DNA of 64,000 nt from Planctomycetota bacterium (GCA_024280885.1 JAJRPF010000074.1:62001-126000); one strand, 5' to 3'. Positions 16,899 through 25,991 are shown, numbered from the stretch's first letter. The notes: a model not told the origin generated them from the letters alone. Numbers and translations: made by a program.

Positions 16899-18185
16899 AT
16901 GAAGATCGAGCGGGATATCAAGATCGGGGACGAGCACTTCGCGCTGCTCGTCGAGACGCAGCACGGCACGATCACAGCCCGGACGGCGGTGCACGCCCAG
17001 GGGTTCTTGCGGCGCATCGGCGGGGCACGCTTCGTCCGCCAGGGAGATGTTGCGGAGGTCGGCCACCTGGCCAGTGGCATGACGTGGAAATGCGCGGCGG
17101 CGGGCCTGCCAGCCGACGGCGAAAAGTCGGTGCTCTCGTGCCCTGACGGCATCCCGCGCGGCGTGGCGGAGCGGGCGGCCATCCTGGGCGAACACGCGCG
17201 ACAGGTGCGCAGCGTCGACCCGGGCGTGATCTTCGGACCCGATATGAACAACGGCGAGGACGTGATGAGCCTGACCTCGGAGGCCGACGACCTCCGCGAT
17301 CACATCACGGGCCTGGATCCCGCCCACGGTGGGCTCTCCATCGACACACGCGGCTACACGGCGTTCGGGCTCTTCGCGGCCGCCCGGGCCGCGCGCCGCC
17401 TGCGCTCCGAGTCGCTCAACACGGTCTCCATCCAAGGATTTGGCGCGGTGGGCGCCCACGTGGCTCGACTCTTCTACGAAGCCGGCCTGGCCATTCGTGC
17501 AGCGAGCGCGCGCGAAGGGGCGCTGATCGCTGATGACGGCGCACTGCCTCTGCCGGCGATGTTCGCGGCCTGGCAGGAGCGCGGGAACTCGGCGTTCGCT
17601 GACTACCGCTCCGATCCGCCGGACGGCGCCCGCTTCGACAACGATCCCGACGCACTGCTTTCGACCACAGCCGAGATCTTCGTTCCCGCTGCAAGGACCG
17701 GTGTGCTCGCCATGCCGGGCGAGCTCGAGCGCGTCCGCGAGCTCGAGAATCCGAACTGCCGCAGCGTCGTCCGCTTCCTCGAAGAGACGGGCGTCCGCAT
17801 GGTCGCGCAGGGCGCGAATTACCCGGTGACACCCGCCGCCGAGGAGTACCTCGAAGAGAACGGCGTCATCGTCCTCCCGGACTACATCGTGAACTGCGGG
17901 GGGCTCGTCGGTTGCTACTTCGAGTGGGCGTACCGCGACCAATTGATGCGCTCCGCGGCGAAGCGCGAAGAGATGCACTCGGCGACGCTCCGCGTGATCG
18001 AGCGCATCGTGGAACGCAACGTCGAAGCGCTCTTCTCGACCGAAGGGCGGATCCGAGAACGCGCACACAACCTGGCCGAGAAGCACCGCGAGCGCTTGCT
18101 GACGCGCTGCGCGGAATTCGGTCCGGACGCGACGAGCCACGAAGTCGCGCGCGCGTGCCTTGAGGAACTGACTGCCGGGGGATGA
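16899..18185 (+). CDS. Glu/Leu/Phe/Val dehydrogenase-family protein
   Basis: This 428-aa protein matches the amino-acid dehydrogenase family: substrate-domain 'LASGMTWKCAAAGLPADGEKSVL' (Lys64 and Lys76), Asp115 in 'FGPDMNNGEDVM', the NAD(P) loop 'SIQGFGAVGAHVARLF' (GxGxxG), and 'ANYPVTPAAEEYLEENG' followed by 'LPDYIVNCGG'. Oxidative deamination of an amino acid to a 2-oxo acid is expected. The usual GGGK catalytic-lysine motif is changed to DGEK, and the N-terminus is divergent, so the substrate cannot be assigned and activity may be altered. GGAGG lies 8 bp before ATG 16899. Monocistronic. Confidence 0.8.
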   Translation: MKIERDIKIGDEHFALLVETQHGTITARTAVHAQGFLRRIGGARFVRQGDVAEVGHLASGMTWKCAAAGLPADGEKSVLSCPDGIPRGVAERAAILGEHARQVRSVDPGVIFGPDMNNGEDVMSLTSEADDLRDHITGLDPAHGGLSIDTRGYTAFGLFAAARAARRLRSESLNTVSIQGFGAVGAHVARLFYEAGLAIRAASAREGALIADDGALPLPAMFAAWQERGNSAFADYRSDPPDGARFDNDPDALLSTTAEIFVPAARTGVLAMPGELERVRELENPNCRSVVRFLEETGVRMVAQGANYPVTPAAEEYLEENGVIVLPDYIVNCGGLVGCYFEWAYRDQLMRSAAKREEMHSATLRVIERIVERNVEALFSTEGRIRERAHNLAEKHRERLLTRCAEFGPDATSHEVARACLEELTAGG

Positions 18186-18257
18186 CCGGCTACCGGGGGA
18201 TGACTGGGCGGCGACGACATCCGGCGCCGAAGCCAAGCGACTTCACCGAAGCCAATT

Positions 18258-19562
18258 TCACCGAAGCGAGCAGGGCACCGACGTGAAGTCGAACGCGGCT
18301 GACATCGAGTCCGGGATGCCGTTTCCGGTCGTGTCCACGTCGAGCAGGCCGGCGACGATGCCCGGGCCGAGGTGCGCGTTGATCGGCGGCAGCATGGCGC
18401 CGACGAGAAGCGTCACATCGGTGGCAGGGAAGATCACGGCCAGCGTGCCGTTGTTCGCGTTCTCCGAGACGACACCGCGGATGCGAATCTGCGTGTCAAG
18501 ACCGATCCCCGTCGTGATGACCGGATTGGTGAGCGACCGCGGCAACGTGGTGACGTAGGCACCGGAAGTCAGAGCGGTTGTGGCACCGTTGACCGCGTGG
18601 CCGTCGTCGTCGAGCGAGCCGACGGCCGCGAGAAACTCCTCGGAGCCGTTCAGGTTGTCCGTGGCGTCGCCGTCCTGATCGCTCGGTTCCAACATGCCGA
18701 GTGACACGTCGGAGTCGTTCGTGAGCGAGTGAACAGCCCACATCTGCAGTACCGTCAACCGCGCCCCGGTTGTGATGTTCTGCGCGATGAAGCCGTCGAT
18801 GGGCGCGCCGCCGTTCAGCGGTCCGACCAGGCCCTGCATGCGTGCGAGCGAGTTGTCGATCGTGCCATCGCCGTCGAGATCGAAGCCGGTCCCGGCAGCT
18901 GAGATCGCGAGCGTGTCGATCACCCAGGTCAACGTGCGGCCGGGATCGGGGTCGGGACCTCCGCCCCCACCGTTGCCGCCGCCATTCCCGCCGCCGCCTC
19001 CCCCGCCCGCGTCAACGCTCAGGTCGGGGAATGCAGAGAGAGCACGATCCACGGCCACGAGCAGTTTCAGGCGCTTGCCGCGACGTCCTTCGGCACGCGA
19101 GCGCTCGAGCTTCTTCGTCGCCCGACGCGTGCGCTTGAACATCTTGCGTGACGCAGTTCCGGCGTCGGACTCGGATTCGAGGAGCGCCTGGAGTGCTTCG
19201 ACCTCGGCACGGAGCAGTCCGTCGTACTCTTCTAACGTCTGGTCGAGCACGCCGAAGAGAGCGGTCTCATCACGCGCCCGTCGCTCAAGCTGTCGAGCGG
19301 CCCGCTTCGCGGCGTTGAGCTCATTGCGGCGGGACAGTCGCGCCTTCTCGCTCTCGATCGCCGCGAGGGCCTTTCCGAGGCCCTTGACCACGCGCCTGGC
19401 CTCACGGTCCCCCGGAGTCCCGAGCTCGGTTCGACGACCGTCGATCGCGTCGCGCAGATCGTCGAGCCTGAGCGGAGCCTCGGCGGCGGATGCGAGGCTG
19501 GCCGCGCCGAGCATGAACACGAGCGCGATAGGCGCCAGGGTAGGACGGATGAGGCTTCTCAT
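18258..19562 (-). CDS. Exported protein with coiled coil and Gly-rich linker
   Basis: The precursor is 434 aa. The ATG at 19562 is chosen because it begins a signal peptide (MRSLIRPTLAPIALVFMLGAASLASA); the longer frame adds an unlikely Cys/Arg-rich head. Residues 30-180 are strongly charged and helical (Arg, Glu, Leu), probably coiled coil. A poly-Gly/Asn linker around residues 195-215 joins a C-terminal beta-rich domain with Asp-rich loops ('FDLDGDGTIDN', 'DQDGDATDN', 'LLDVDTTGNGIPD'), possibly calcium binding. I do not recognise a named family. Surface or periplasmic location is inferred. Confidence 0.7.
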   Translation of the reverse strand: MRSLIRPTLAPIALVFMLGAASLASAAEAPLRLDDLRDAIDGRRTELGTPGDREARRVVKGLGKALAAIESEKARLSRRNELNAAKRAARQLERRARDETALFGVLDQTLEEYDGLLRAEVEALQALLESESDAGTASRKMFKRTRRATKKLERSRAEGRRGKRLKLLVAVDRALSAFPDLSVDAGGGGGGGNGGGNGGGGGPDPDPGRTLTWVIDTLAISAAGTGFDLDGDGTIDNSLARMQGLVGPLNGGAPIDGFIAQNITTGARLTVLQMWAVHSLTNDSDVSLGMLEPSDQDGDATDNLNGSEEFLAAVGSLDDDGHAVNGATTALTSGAYVTTLPRSLTNPVITTGIGLDTQIRIRGVVSENANNGTLAVIFPATDVTLLVGAMLPPINAHLGPGIVAGLLDVDTTGNGIPDSMSAAFDFTSVPCSLR

Positions 19563-19814
19563 GGGACGGTTCCGATCTTCGTGCCCGACCTGCTGCGATC
19601 GCCGGGCGCGGTGAACTCCACGATAGAGCAATTCACCGCGGCGTGCCCGGCAGTCGGGGCAATCGATAGTATCGACCGTCGCCACGAGCGTCCTCAGTCC
19701 CCCTCGGATTCGACATCGCTGATCGAGCCGGGAGCGCGCAGTCAGGAATTCCAGTCAGGCATCCTCGTCGGGGATCCCAGGCACGGCCATCCGCGCGAAT
19801 GATCGGCGCGAGAC

Positions 19815-20273
19815 TCAGTCTGTCGCGAAACTCGCGGGGGTGAGGTCGCGGCGGCAGATCACGTCTTCGGCGTCAGCCCACTCGAGGGCGACGCTCACAA
19901 GGCGCGAGCGACGGTGGACGAGCCAGTCGTCGAGTACGTTCGCGCTGCGTGCGCGCTCAGCGAACTCGCGCGAGCCACTCGCGTCTGCGAGGCGCTCGCG
20001 GACCGACGGATCACGCAGTGTCGCGCAGAATTCACGGCGACTCTCCGCCTCGCGCAACGCACCGTTCGTCGGCAGCACGCGGAAGCGGCCGCCCGCCCCA
20101 TTCGCCACCGGGGCCCGACTCTCCGCATCGTCGCCGTCGGCGGGCAGGAAGTCGCCCGTGACGAGGTCCACGCGCCACTCCAGGCCGTGGGTCGTGGCTT
20201 CGAGAGCATTCACAAGGTCGATCAGCGAGATCTCGGTCTGCACGCGCGCCTCCTTGGGCCTCATCGGCTCCAT
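19815..20273 (-). CDS. UPF0158-like protein
   Basis: This is a 152-aa soluble protein. 'TEISLIDLVNALEATTHGLEWRVDLVTGDFLP' followed by an acidic loop, and a C-terminal half with 'ANVLDDWLVHRRSRLVSVALEWADAEDV', matches the layout of UPF0158 proteins, whose function is unknown. The ATG at 20273 or the next one at 20264 could start it. The reading frame open further upstream overlaps the YfhO-like gene and is spurious. It lies 23 bp downstream of that gene on the same strand and may be cotranscribed. Confidence 0.6.
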   Translation of the reverse strand: MEPMRPKEARVQTEISLIDLVNALEATTHGLEWRVDLVTGDFLPADGDDAESRAPVANGAGGRFRVLPTNGALREAESRREFCATLRDPSVRERLADASGSREFAERARSANVLDDWLVHRRSRLVSVALEWADAEDVICRRDLTPASFATD

Positions 20274-20296
20274 CCGTCCCGAATGCGAAGCGCATC

Positions 20297-22666
20297 TTAG
20301 GAGCGGGGAGGGACGCTGTTCGGACGAGTGGGCGCGCACGGCACGCTGCCGAGCGTTAGGAGGACGAGTGCGACCAGCGCCGCGCCGGCGATCCCGCAGC
20401 CGGCGAGCAGCGCGGGTTCGCCATAGCGAAAGACGTAGGTGTGGTCGCCAGGCTCCGAGTCGATGCTCATGAACAGTCCGTTGGCGCGCGTCGGAGTCTG
20501 TTCGAGAAGCCCGCCGCCCGCGACGCTCCAACGCACGTCGTAGGGTTCCAGCAGAACCAACTTGCCGCGGACCGAACTGACGACGTGAACGTCGATCCGG
20601 TTCCAGCCGTACGTGACTGTCACCTTCGATGGCTCGGTGGGCCCCTCGGTCGCGCTCTTGAGAGGGTGGGCGTCGCTGAGGACGACCGTGGATCGCGGAT
20701 CGAACGCAGGATCGAGAAGGCGCCGCCAGGGATCTTCGTTCTCGACCACAGACTCGCCCACCACGAACGCACGCGGCAGATGCGTCGAGCGCCGAGCAAC
20801 GCGGAGTTTCGGAAGGCGTCCCGCGCGCATCGCAGCCTCGTCGAAGGGCGGGCCGTGGATCACCAGCCCGACGTTCAGGAGATCGCTCACGCGTTCGCGC
20901 TCCGACGGGGCGAGCGAGGGGTCCTGTAACAGTTCCCAGGCCTCCCATTGACGACGCGGAATCAGCTGGCCGAAGCCCCAGGTGCGCTCGACTCCGAGCG
21001 GGAGCAGAGCTTCCCCGAGTGAAGCGTCCCGCGCCCACACGTACCACGGTGCCGCGGACTGCCCATAGAGCCAGAGTTGCCCCAGCGAGTGCGTCGAGTG
21101 CACGCGCATCCGTTGCTGCTGCGCGGCGCTCTCCACCCAGTCGGGGACGTGCGTCGTGACGTCGCTCGGTACCGTCCCGTGCAACGACCGCGATTGCGTG
21201 CCGGCATCGACGAGCGCAATGCCGGCCAGCAGAGCGGCGGCGAACGTGCGCCAACGCGGGCGGAGCAGGAGCCCGAGCGCCGCAACGGTGACGGAGCTCG
21301 CCACGAGTGCCCGTGCGTGCTCCGAACGCACGGCGATCAGCCGCGCCGGGTCGTCGAACGCCACGCCGACAAGAGCGGCGTAGAACTCCGCGTCGCCCGC
21401 GAGATACGCCGCGCCGACGACGATCACTACGACGCCGCCGATCGCGATGGCCGCCTGTCGCGTGCGCTCGCTCGTCGCATCCAGGAGCACCTGCAGCCCG
21501 AGCCCTCCAAGGAAGGGCAACGCGAACGCGACGAGGTGCAGCCACTTCCCCGGCCAGCGGAAGCGCGTGAACGGCGGCACGTGCTCCGCGAGGAAGGGGT
21601 AGACCGGCGTGTGCGCACCGAGTGCCAGCACGACGCCAATGCCTGTGATCACGGCGAACGCCGCGGCGGTGCGGCCACGCCGCAGAGCCGCAAGGGGCGC
21701 GAGCAGAAGTGGAACGACGCCGACGTGGCAGATCGCGGCCCAGAACTCGAAGACGTCCTTCTGCCACCACGATCCGTCGTACCCCGGGCGCCCGAAGATG
21801 TACGGCGCGATGAGGGCAACGAGGTAGCGGGGGTGAACCGACGCCTCGGCGGCTCCGGAGTCGATCGCGCCACTCCGAGTGGACTCAGCAAGATGGGCGA
21901 GGCTCGTCAAGAGCTGCGGAGCCGCGAGGGCGGCTCCGAGCAGGCCTGCCGCGGTCAGGAAGGCAAGCGTGCGCGCGAGACGGCGCCCGATCCCAATGCG
22001 CACCGCGCAGAATACCGCCACCAGGACGACGTTCTGGAAGAGCGCCTGCGGATGGCCAGCGAGCGCCTGTGTGCCCCATGCGAGCGCGAGCGCGACGACG
22101 GGCCGCCCGGCGGCGTTGATCACCGTCTCCCGGTCACGGACTCGCTCTGCCACGCGATCTGCGAGGAGCAACGTGAGCGGTCCCCAGCAGACCGTCTCGA
22201 ACGCCGGCAGAAACTCCATCTGCGCGATCGTGTACGTCGAGAACGTCCATCCGGCCGCGGCCACCACCGCGGGTGCCACGCGCAACTCCACACGTCGCGC
22301 CAGGAGAAATGCGCCGAGCCCGGCGAGCAGCAGATGGCCGCACTGAGTGAGGACGAGGGCGACGGTTGACGGCAGCACCAGCCAGAGCAGGTGCGGCGGA
22401 TAGAAGACCGCAGATTGGGGTTGCGCCAGGAACGCCTGCCCCATGCGCGATTCGTGGCTCCAGAGGGGCAGCGCACCGTCCGAGAGCGCCCGCGCCGTGT
22501 ACTCGCGCCACGGCAGGAAATCGAGCAGCGTGTCCCGCAGTGCCAGGACCTCGCCGCCGCCGAGCAACGGGCCGAACCATGCGAGAACTGCAATTGTGAT
22601 GGCCGCGGGGCCCGCGAGCCGTCGCCAGTCGATTCGCCGCCGGTCAGGGGATTGTCCGCGCGTCAC
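20297..22666 (-). CDS. YfhO-like multi-span membrane protein
   Basis: The product is 789 aa with about 12 hydrophobic helices. It opens with 'AITIAVLAWFGPLLGGGEVLALRDTLLDFLPWREY', where the Asp-x-x-x-x-Phe-x-x-W block in the first extracytoplasmic loop is typical of YfhO/GT-C membrane proteins. These use lipid-linked sugars to glycosylate cell-envelope polymers or proteins. A soluble extracytoplasmic domain fills residues 500-760, and a final helix ends the protein. The GTG at 22666 (VTRGQSPDRRR) is preferred over the track of codons up to 22708. The sugar and acceptor cannot be told. Confidence 0.75.
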   Translation of the reverse strand: MTRGQSPDRRRIDWRRLAGPAAITIAVLAWFGPLLGGGEVLALRDTLLDFLPWREYTARALSDGALPLWSHESRMGQAFLAQPQSAVFYPPHLLWLVLPSTVALVLTQCGHLLLAGLGAFLLARRVELRVAPAVVAAAGWTFSTYTIAQMEFLPAFETVCWGPLTLLLADRVAERVRDRETVINAAGRPVVALALAWGTQALAGHPQALFQNVVLVAVFCAVRIGIGRRLARTLAFLTAAGLLGAALAAPQLLTSLAHLAESTRSGAIDSGAAEASVHPRYLVALIAPYIFGRPGYDGSWWQKDVFEFWAAICHVGVVPLLLAPLAALRRGRTAAAFAVITGIGVVLALGAHTPVYPFLAEHVPPFTRFRWPGKWLHLVAFALPFLGGLGLQVLLDATSERTRQAAIAIGGVVVIVVGAAYLAGDAEFYAALVGVAFDDPARLIAVRSEHARALVASSVTVAALGLLLRPRWRTFAAALLAGIALVDAGTQSRSLHGTVPSDVTTHVPDWVESAAQQQRMRVHSTHSLGQLWLYGQSAAPWYVWARDASLGEALLPLGVERTWGFGQLIPRRQWEAWELLQDPSLAPSERERVSDLLNVGLVIHGPPFDEAAMRAGRLPKLRVARRSTHLPRAFVVGESVVENEDPWRRLLDPAFDPRSTVVLSDAHPLKSATEGPTEPSKVTVTYGWNRIDVHVVSSVRGKLVLLEPYDVRWSVAGGGLLEQTPTRANGLFMSIDSEPGDHTYVFRYGEPALLAGCGIAGAALVALVLLTLGSVPCAPTRPNSVPPRS

Positions 22667-22997
22667 GGCGCTACCGTAGCCGGTCGTTCGTCCAGCGTGC
22701 CATGGCATGGGGCGCCGACCCGCTCAGCACCTCGCACGGCCGCGATCCGCGTTCCCGCCGAGCAGGGCGACCGTTCGGCGCGCGTACGAATGCGCAGACA
22801 CGTGGATCTTCTGCCGTCGCGTCCAATCGACGGTCGCGCTCTTCCCAGGCTCGTAGCCTCCCGGAACGGGATTCGCGAACAGGCTTCACTGCACGGAGCC
22901 AGCATCTCGTCTGCCGATTCCCCAAAGTTTCGCTCACTCTGCGACGAGAGACATGATGGCGGACGCTATCGGCCTGCCCTCGGAGACTTCCCGCTAC
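22667..22997. other. Divergent intergenic region
   Basis: This gap separates the YfhO-like gene and the PEP-CTERM-type gene. A 10-bp palindrome TGCCATGGCA lies at 22699-22708. No clear promoter boxes were recognised. Confidence 0.4.
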
Positions 22998-23729
22998 ATG
23001 CGTTCGATCCAGCCCATACGACGACGATCCGACCTCGGCCGGTTCGTCGCACTCGTCATACTCTCGGGAGCCGCGCTCTCGATGTGGGGCAGCGCCGTGG
23101 CGCAAGCGGGGATCACAGGTTCGACAGGCGCAGTGAACGTGCGCGCGGCGCCGGGCGGCACGCTCTCGGATGGGTCGCTCGAAAGCGATACGCAGATCCA
23201 GGTGTGGTTCGAGAGCCGGGTCGGGAACGCTGGCTCGCAGAGTTTCGATCACGTCGGCGCTGGCTTGGTCAACAACCCATTCGTGATCGGGGCCAACAGG
23301 CCCAGCCCCTCCACCGTGATCGTCGGCGAAGGCTTGTCGTACATGATCCACATCGATCAGACGACGGACACGACTGCGATCAACTACTCGGGCACGGTGA
23401 CTTTCTCCGCACCAATCCTTGGCGTGTGGTTCACGACCGGTGGATTGGGTGGGAGCGACGCCCAGTGGAAGCCCGCCGGTCTCACGATCGGCACGCTGAC
23501 GAATAGGAATTGGGATCTCTCACCGAACGGCGCAGCGAGAGACTTCACGATTTCGACGAACCTCCGCACGCTGACAATCAATCAGCAGAACGGAGTGAAC
23601 GAGATCGACCAGATCAGGGTGCTCATCAACCCTGAGCCCTCGTCCGCGATGCTCGCAGGCCTTGGCGTCCTCGGGCTCGCCGCGCTGGTCCGGCGACGTC
23701 GCAAGCGCGACTCGCGCGCAGCGCAGTAG
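22998..23729 (+). CDS. PEP-CTERM-type sorted surface protein
   Basis: The precursor is 243 aa. A signal peptide (hydrophobic core FVALVILSGAALSMWGSAVA) precedes a beta-rich Ser/Thr/Asn-rich domain. The C-terminus is a textbook PEP-CTERM tail: 'NPEPSSAMLAGLGVLGLAALVRRRRKR', that is Pro-Glu-Pro, a membrane helix and an Arg cluster, the substrate signature of exosortase. Export, then sorting to the envelope or matrix, is expected. No exosortase gene is in the window. An in-frame ATG pair at 22953 is an alternative start with a long N-region. Confidence 0.78.
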   Translation: MRSIQPIRRRSDLGRFVALVILSGAALSMWGSAVAQAGITGSTGAVNVRAAPGGTLSDGSLESDTQIQVWFESRVGNAGSQSFDHVGAGLVNNPFVIGANRPSPSTVIVGEGLSYMIHIDQTTDTTAINYSGTVTFSAPILGVWFTTGGLGGSDAQWKPAGLTIGTLTNRNWDLSPNGAARDFTISTNLRTLTINQQNGVNEIDQIRVLINPEPSSAMLAGLGVLGLAALVRRRRKRDSRAAQ

Positions 23730-24189
23730 TTCCGAGCAAGGGATTCTCGCTTCGCTCAGATTGGAGCCCACGGATGGATGGTGCCCGGTGAGGGGCGTTT
23801 ATGCCCAGGGCGGACGAAGTCGTCGCCGGTCAGCGCTTCTCCAGCGGTGGTAAGTGGCGGACGTGAGTCCGCCGTATCCGGCCCCCGCGGGGGCTGGATA
23901 CGGCGTGCGTCTTCGGACGCAGACCCAACGCTCTAGTTTGACACCACTCAGGGATACAGGGCGGTCCAACTGGCTCGGCTGCGGTGACGCCCTCGGTCCG
24001 CCGCTCGACGGGGACCGTGGACGATCTCCCGCCCCCAGTCCGCTGGCACGGGAGAGCCTGGATCGGGCATGGGGGCACGGCCAGCGGCACCTGACGGCGC
24101 AACCCGACCGAAGGGGGCCCTTGAGGCGGCTGCCAGAACACGCCACGCACCGCGTTCATCGTTGAGCCCGGTGCTGCTCGCTGCGCGAG
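23730..24189. other. Gene-free, highly structured intergenic region
   Basis: This 460-bp stretch lies between two convergent PEP-CTERM-type genes. Three consecutive strong hairpins occupy 23856-23921 and are listed separately. Open frames here lack coding character. The right half (23930-24189) holds GC-rich DNA with no recognised gene. Confidence 0.5.
23856..23921 (+). ncRNA. Candidate structured RNA of three stacked hairpins
   Basis: Hairpin 1: GGCGGAC/GTCCGCC with a GTGA (GNRA-type) tetraloop (23856-23873). Hairpin 2: CCGTATCC/GGATACGG continuing through GGCCCCC/GGGGGCT, about 15 bp with a 2-base loop (23872-23903). Hairpin 3: TGCGTC/GACGCA closing a TTCG tetraloop (23906-23921). Two RNA-favoured tetraloops in one strand orientation suggest a transcribed structure, perhaps an sRNA or a 3' element of the PEP-CTERM gene. 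AGTGGCGG before hairpin 1 also precedes the hairpins at 3826 and 4063. Confidence 0.4.
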
Positions 24190-24822
24190 CTAGATCGCGG
24201 CGAGTTCGCGGCGACGCCGCCGCAGGATCGCGATGCCGGCGAGGAGACCGAGGCCCATGTACGCCGCAGGCGGGAGCGGAACGGCGATCGCCTCGAAACG
24301 GAAGTCGTTCATCACGTGCGTACCGTTCACGTTCGTTTCCACGTTGACCACCACACGATCGAACCCGACCCCGAGGACCTCGAAGCCGATGAACCCAGCG
24401 GTTGAGAAGGTGTCGATCGCCCCAGAGTCGAATACGAGATCCGAACCCTTGAAGAGCGTGACTCTCGTGTTGTCGCCCTGGTTCGTGACCGCGTCCCACC
24501 CGACCCGGTTCATGCTCGACGAGAAGTCGATCGAGAATTCGCTCAGAATCGTGGTCTCGTCAGTCGGGTTAGTCAGGTTCGCCGCCACGAACGGCGTCGT
24601 GGGAAAGAGGAACACCAACTGGTCATCGTAGAACAGGTTATTGAACGTCGCCCCGGAGGTGGCTGGTACCGCGTTTCCTGCCACGGCGCCGGGGTCATCG
24701 AAGTCGAGGACCGTCTCGGAGCCCGAGAAGTCTCCGATGCCGATCGTGCCGGCCAACGCCGGCGACGCGGCGAGCGCGAGGAGCGCAGTGGCCGCGACGG
24801 AGAGAAGGAGAGTGTTCTTCAT
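24190..24822 (-). CDS. VPLPA-CTERM/PEP-CTERM-type surface protein
   Basis: The precursor is 210 aa with a signal peptide (MKNTLLLSVAATALLALAASPALA). The mature region looks like a beta sandwich ('FDDPGAVAG', 'FSIDFSSSMNRVGWDAV', 'FIGFEVLGVGFDRVVVNV'), as in many PEP-CTERM proteins. The C-terminal signal 'AVPLPPAAYMGLGLLAGIAILRRRRRE' is the VPLPA variant, with a helix and a basic end. It should be an exosortase substrate. It converges on the other CTERM protein across the structured region. Confidence 0.8.
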   Translation of the reverse strand: MKNTLLLSVAATALLALAASPALAGTIGIGDFSGSETVLDFDDPGAVAGNAVPATSGATFNNLFYDDQLVFLFPTTPFVAANLTNPTDETTILSEFSIDFSSSMNRVGWDAVTNQGDNTRVTLFKGSDLVFDSGAIDTFSTAGFIGFEVLGVGFDRVVVNVETNVNGTHVMNDFRFEAIAVPLPPAAYMGLGLLAGIAILRRRRRELAAI

Positions 24823-25013
24823 AGTGTGGTGCTCTTCACAAAGGCCGTGCCGGTGCAGTTGGAGAGGTGGCGCGACCTCTGCTTATTGGACGAAGCGAGT
24901 CTCGCTTTTCGGGAAAACTCCCCGTTCGACTCCGGCCTCAGGCTCGAGAACGACGATCCAGGCGCCGCGACGGGCTCGGAGCCTCTCTCGAATTGAGACA
25001 GGCGCGGGCCTGG
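24823..25013. promoter_or_regulatory. Upstream region of the VPLPA-CTERM gene
   Basis: A small hairpin AAGCGAG-T-CTCGCTT followed by TTT on the plus strand occurs near 24893-24910. It also lies downstream of the FHA-GGDEF gene. Promoter boxes were not identified. Confidence 0.3.
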
Positions 25014-25991
25014 TCAGGCTCGGACGGCGTTTCGGCCGGCGGCCTTGGCGCGGTAGAGAGCCCGATCGGCGGCGCCGATCAGGGATCTCACGTCCGACGT
25101 GTCTTCCGTCACGACCGCGGCGCCGATGCTGATGGTCGCCTTCACCGGGGCAGCCTCGAACGGGAGATCGGCTGTCTCAACAGCTCGACGTATCTCCTCC
25201 GCGATGTCCATCGCCGTAGACAGGTGAACACTCGGGATGAACGCGGTGAACTCGTCGCCGCCGAAGCGGCAGGCTTCCCCACGGCCCTCGAGGAGGCGGC
25301 CGATCAGGCGGCCCACACGACTGATGGTGTCGGCGCCGGTGTGGTGCCCCATCGCGTCGTTAATTTTCTTGAGACGGTCCATGTCCATCATCAGTACGGA
25401 GATCGGGCGACCGGCGTGCTCTGCCGCGCGGAACGCCTGCTCGAAGGCGGCGTCGAAGCGCGGCTTCGCCATCAACCCGGTCAACGGATCGGTCGCGACC
25501 ATCTGCTCCATGCGGCGCATGTACTGTGCGGCCGTGGCGTCGACGAGCTGGAACTCGATCACGGAGTCGCCGACGATGATCTTGTCACCGTGACGAAGGG
25601 TGACCGTGGCCTCCAGCGGCTCGCCATTCAGCAGTGTGCCGTTCGTGGAGCCAACATCCACGAGTAGGTACGTCTCGTCCCGCTGCTCGATCGAGGCATG
25701 GCGGCGTGACACGCGGGCGTCGTGGAGTGGCAGGTCGCCGGTCTCGCGACCGATCGTCAGAGCGCCCTCGACGTCGCGCGTCAGCCCGATGTCGGCCGAA
25801 TTGCCCTCGACGACGACCAGTATCCCCTGCCGCTCGCGTTGGGAGTCGCGCAGACGGAAGATATCCTCGCGCGTCAGGCCCAGTCCCTCGCCACTCAGTC
25901 CCTCGCCACTCAGCCCCTCGCCGGGGCCGATCGTCGGAGGTCCACCCTCGTATTCGAAGTCGTCGTCGTCCGACGCATCATCATCTGACAT
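25014..25991 (-). CDS. FHA-GGDEF protein, probable diguanylate cyclase
   Basis: This 325-aa cytoplasmic protein has an Asp/Glu-rich head with three GEGLS-type tandem repeats, a forkhead-associated domain ('LTIGRETGDLPLHDARVSRRHASIE' to 'VDVGSTNGTLLNG', the phosphothreonine-binding Arg and Ser-Arg-x-x-His present), and a C-terminal GGDEF domain ('DPLTGLMAKPRFD', 'MMDMDRLKKINDAMGH', 'CRFGGDEFTAF'). The GGDEF motif is intact, so synthesis of c-di-GMP from GTP is expected. No RxxD inhibitory site was seen upstream of it. Signalling would be gated by FHA binding to a phosphoprotein. ATG 25991 (MSDDDAS) is preferred; MLGP at 26003 is possible. Confidence 0.88.
   Translation of the reverse strand: MSDDDASDDDDFEYEGGPPTIGPGEGLSGEGLSGEGLGLTREDIFRLRDSQRERQGILVVVEGNSADIGLTRDVEGALTIGRETGDLPLHDARVSRRHASIEQRDETYLLVDVGSTNGTLLNGEPLEATVTLRHGDKIIVGDSVIEFQLVDATAAQYMRRMEQMVATDPLTGLMAKPRFDAAFEQAFRAAEHAGRPISVLMMDMDRLKKINDAMGHHTGADTISRVGRLIGRLLEGRGEACRFGGDEFTAFIPSVHLSTAMDIAEEIRRAVETADLPFEAAPVKATISIGAAVVTEDTSDVRSLIGAADRALYRAKAAGRNAVRA
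25885..25923. repeat. 15-bp tandem repeat in the FHA-GGDEF gene
   Basis: Nearly three copies of CCCTCGCCACTCAGT (complement of the coding strand) encode GEGLS repeats in the acidic N-terminal linker. Copy number could vary by slippage without changing frame. Confidence 0.6.

Noticed and set aside
15753-18236. An 827-codon minus-strand frame
   Set aside because: It is the complement of the secreted-protein end and the dehydrogenase gene; no signal peptide, motif or ribosome site supports it.
19815-21770. A 651-codon minus-strand protein
   Set aside because: Only the last 152 codons are a credible protein (UPF0158-like); the rest is the shadow of the YfhO-like gene.
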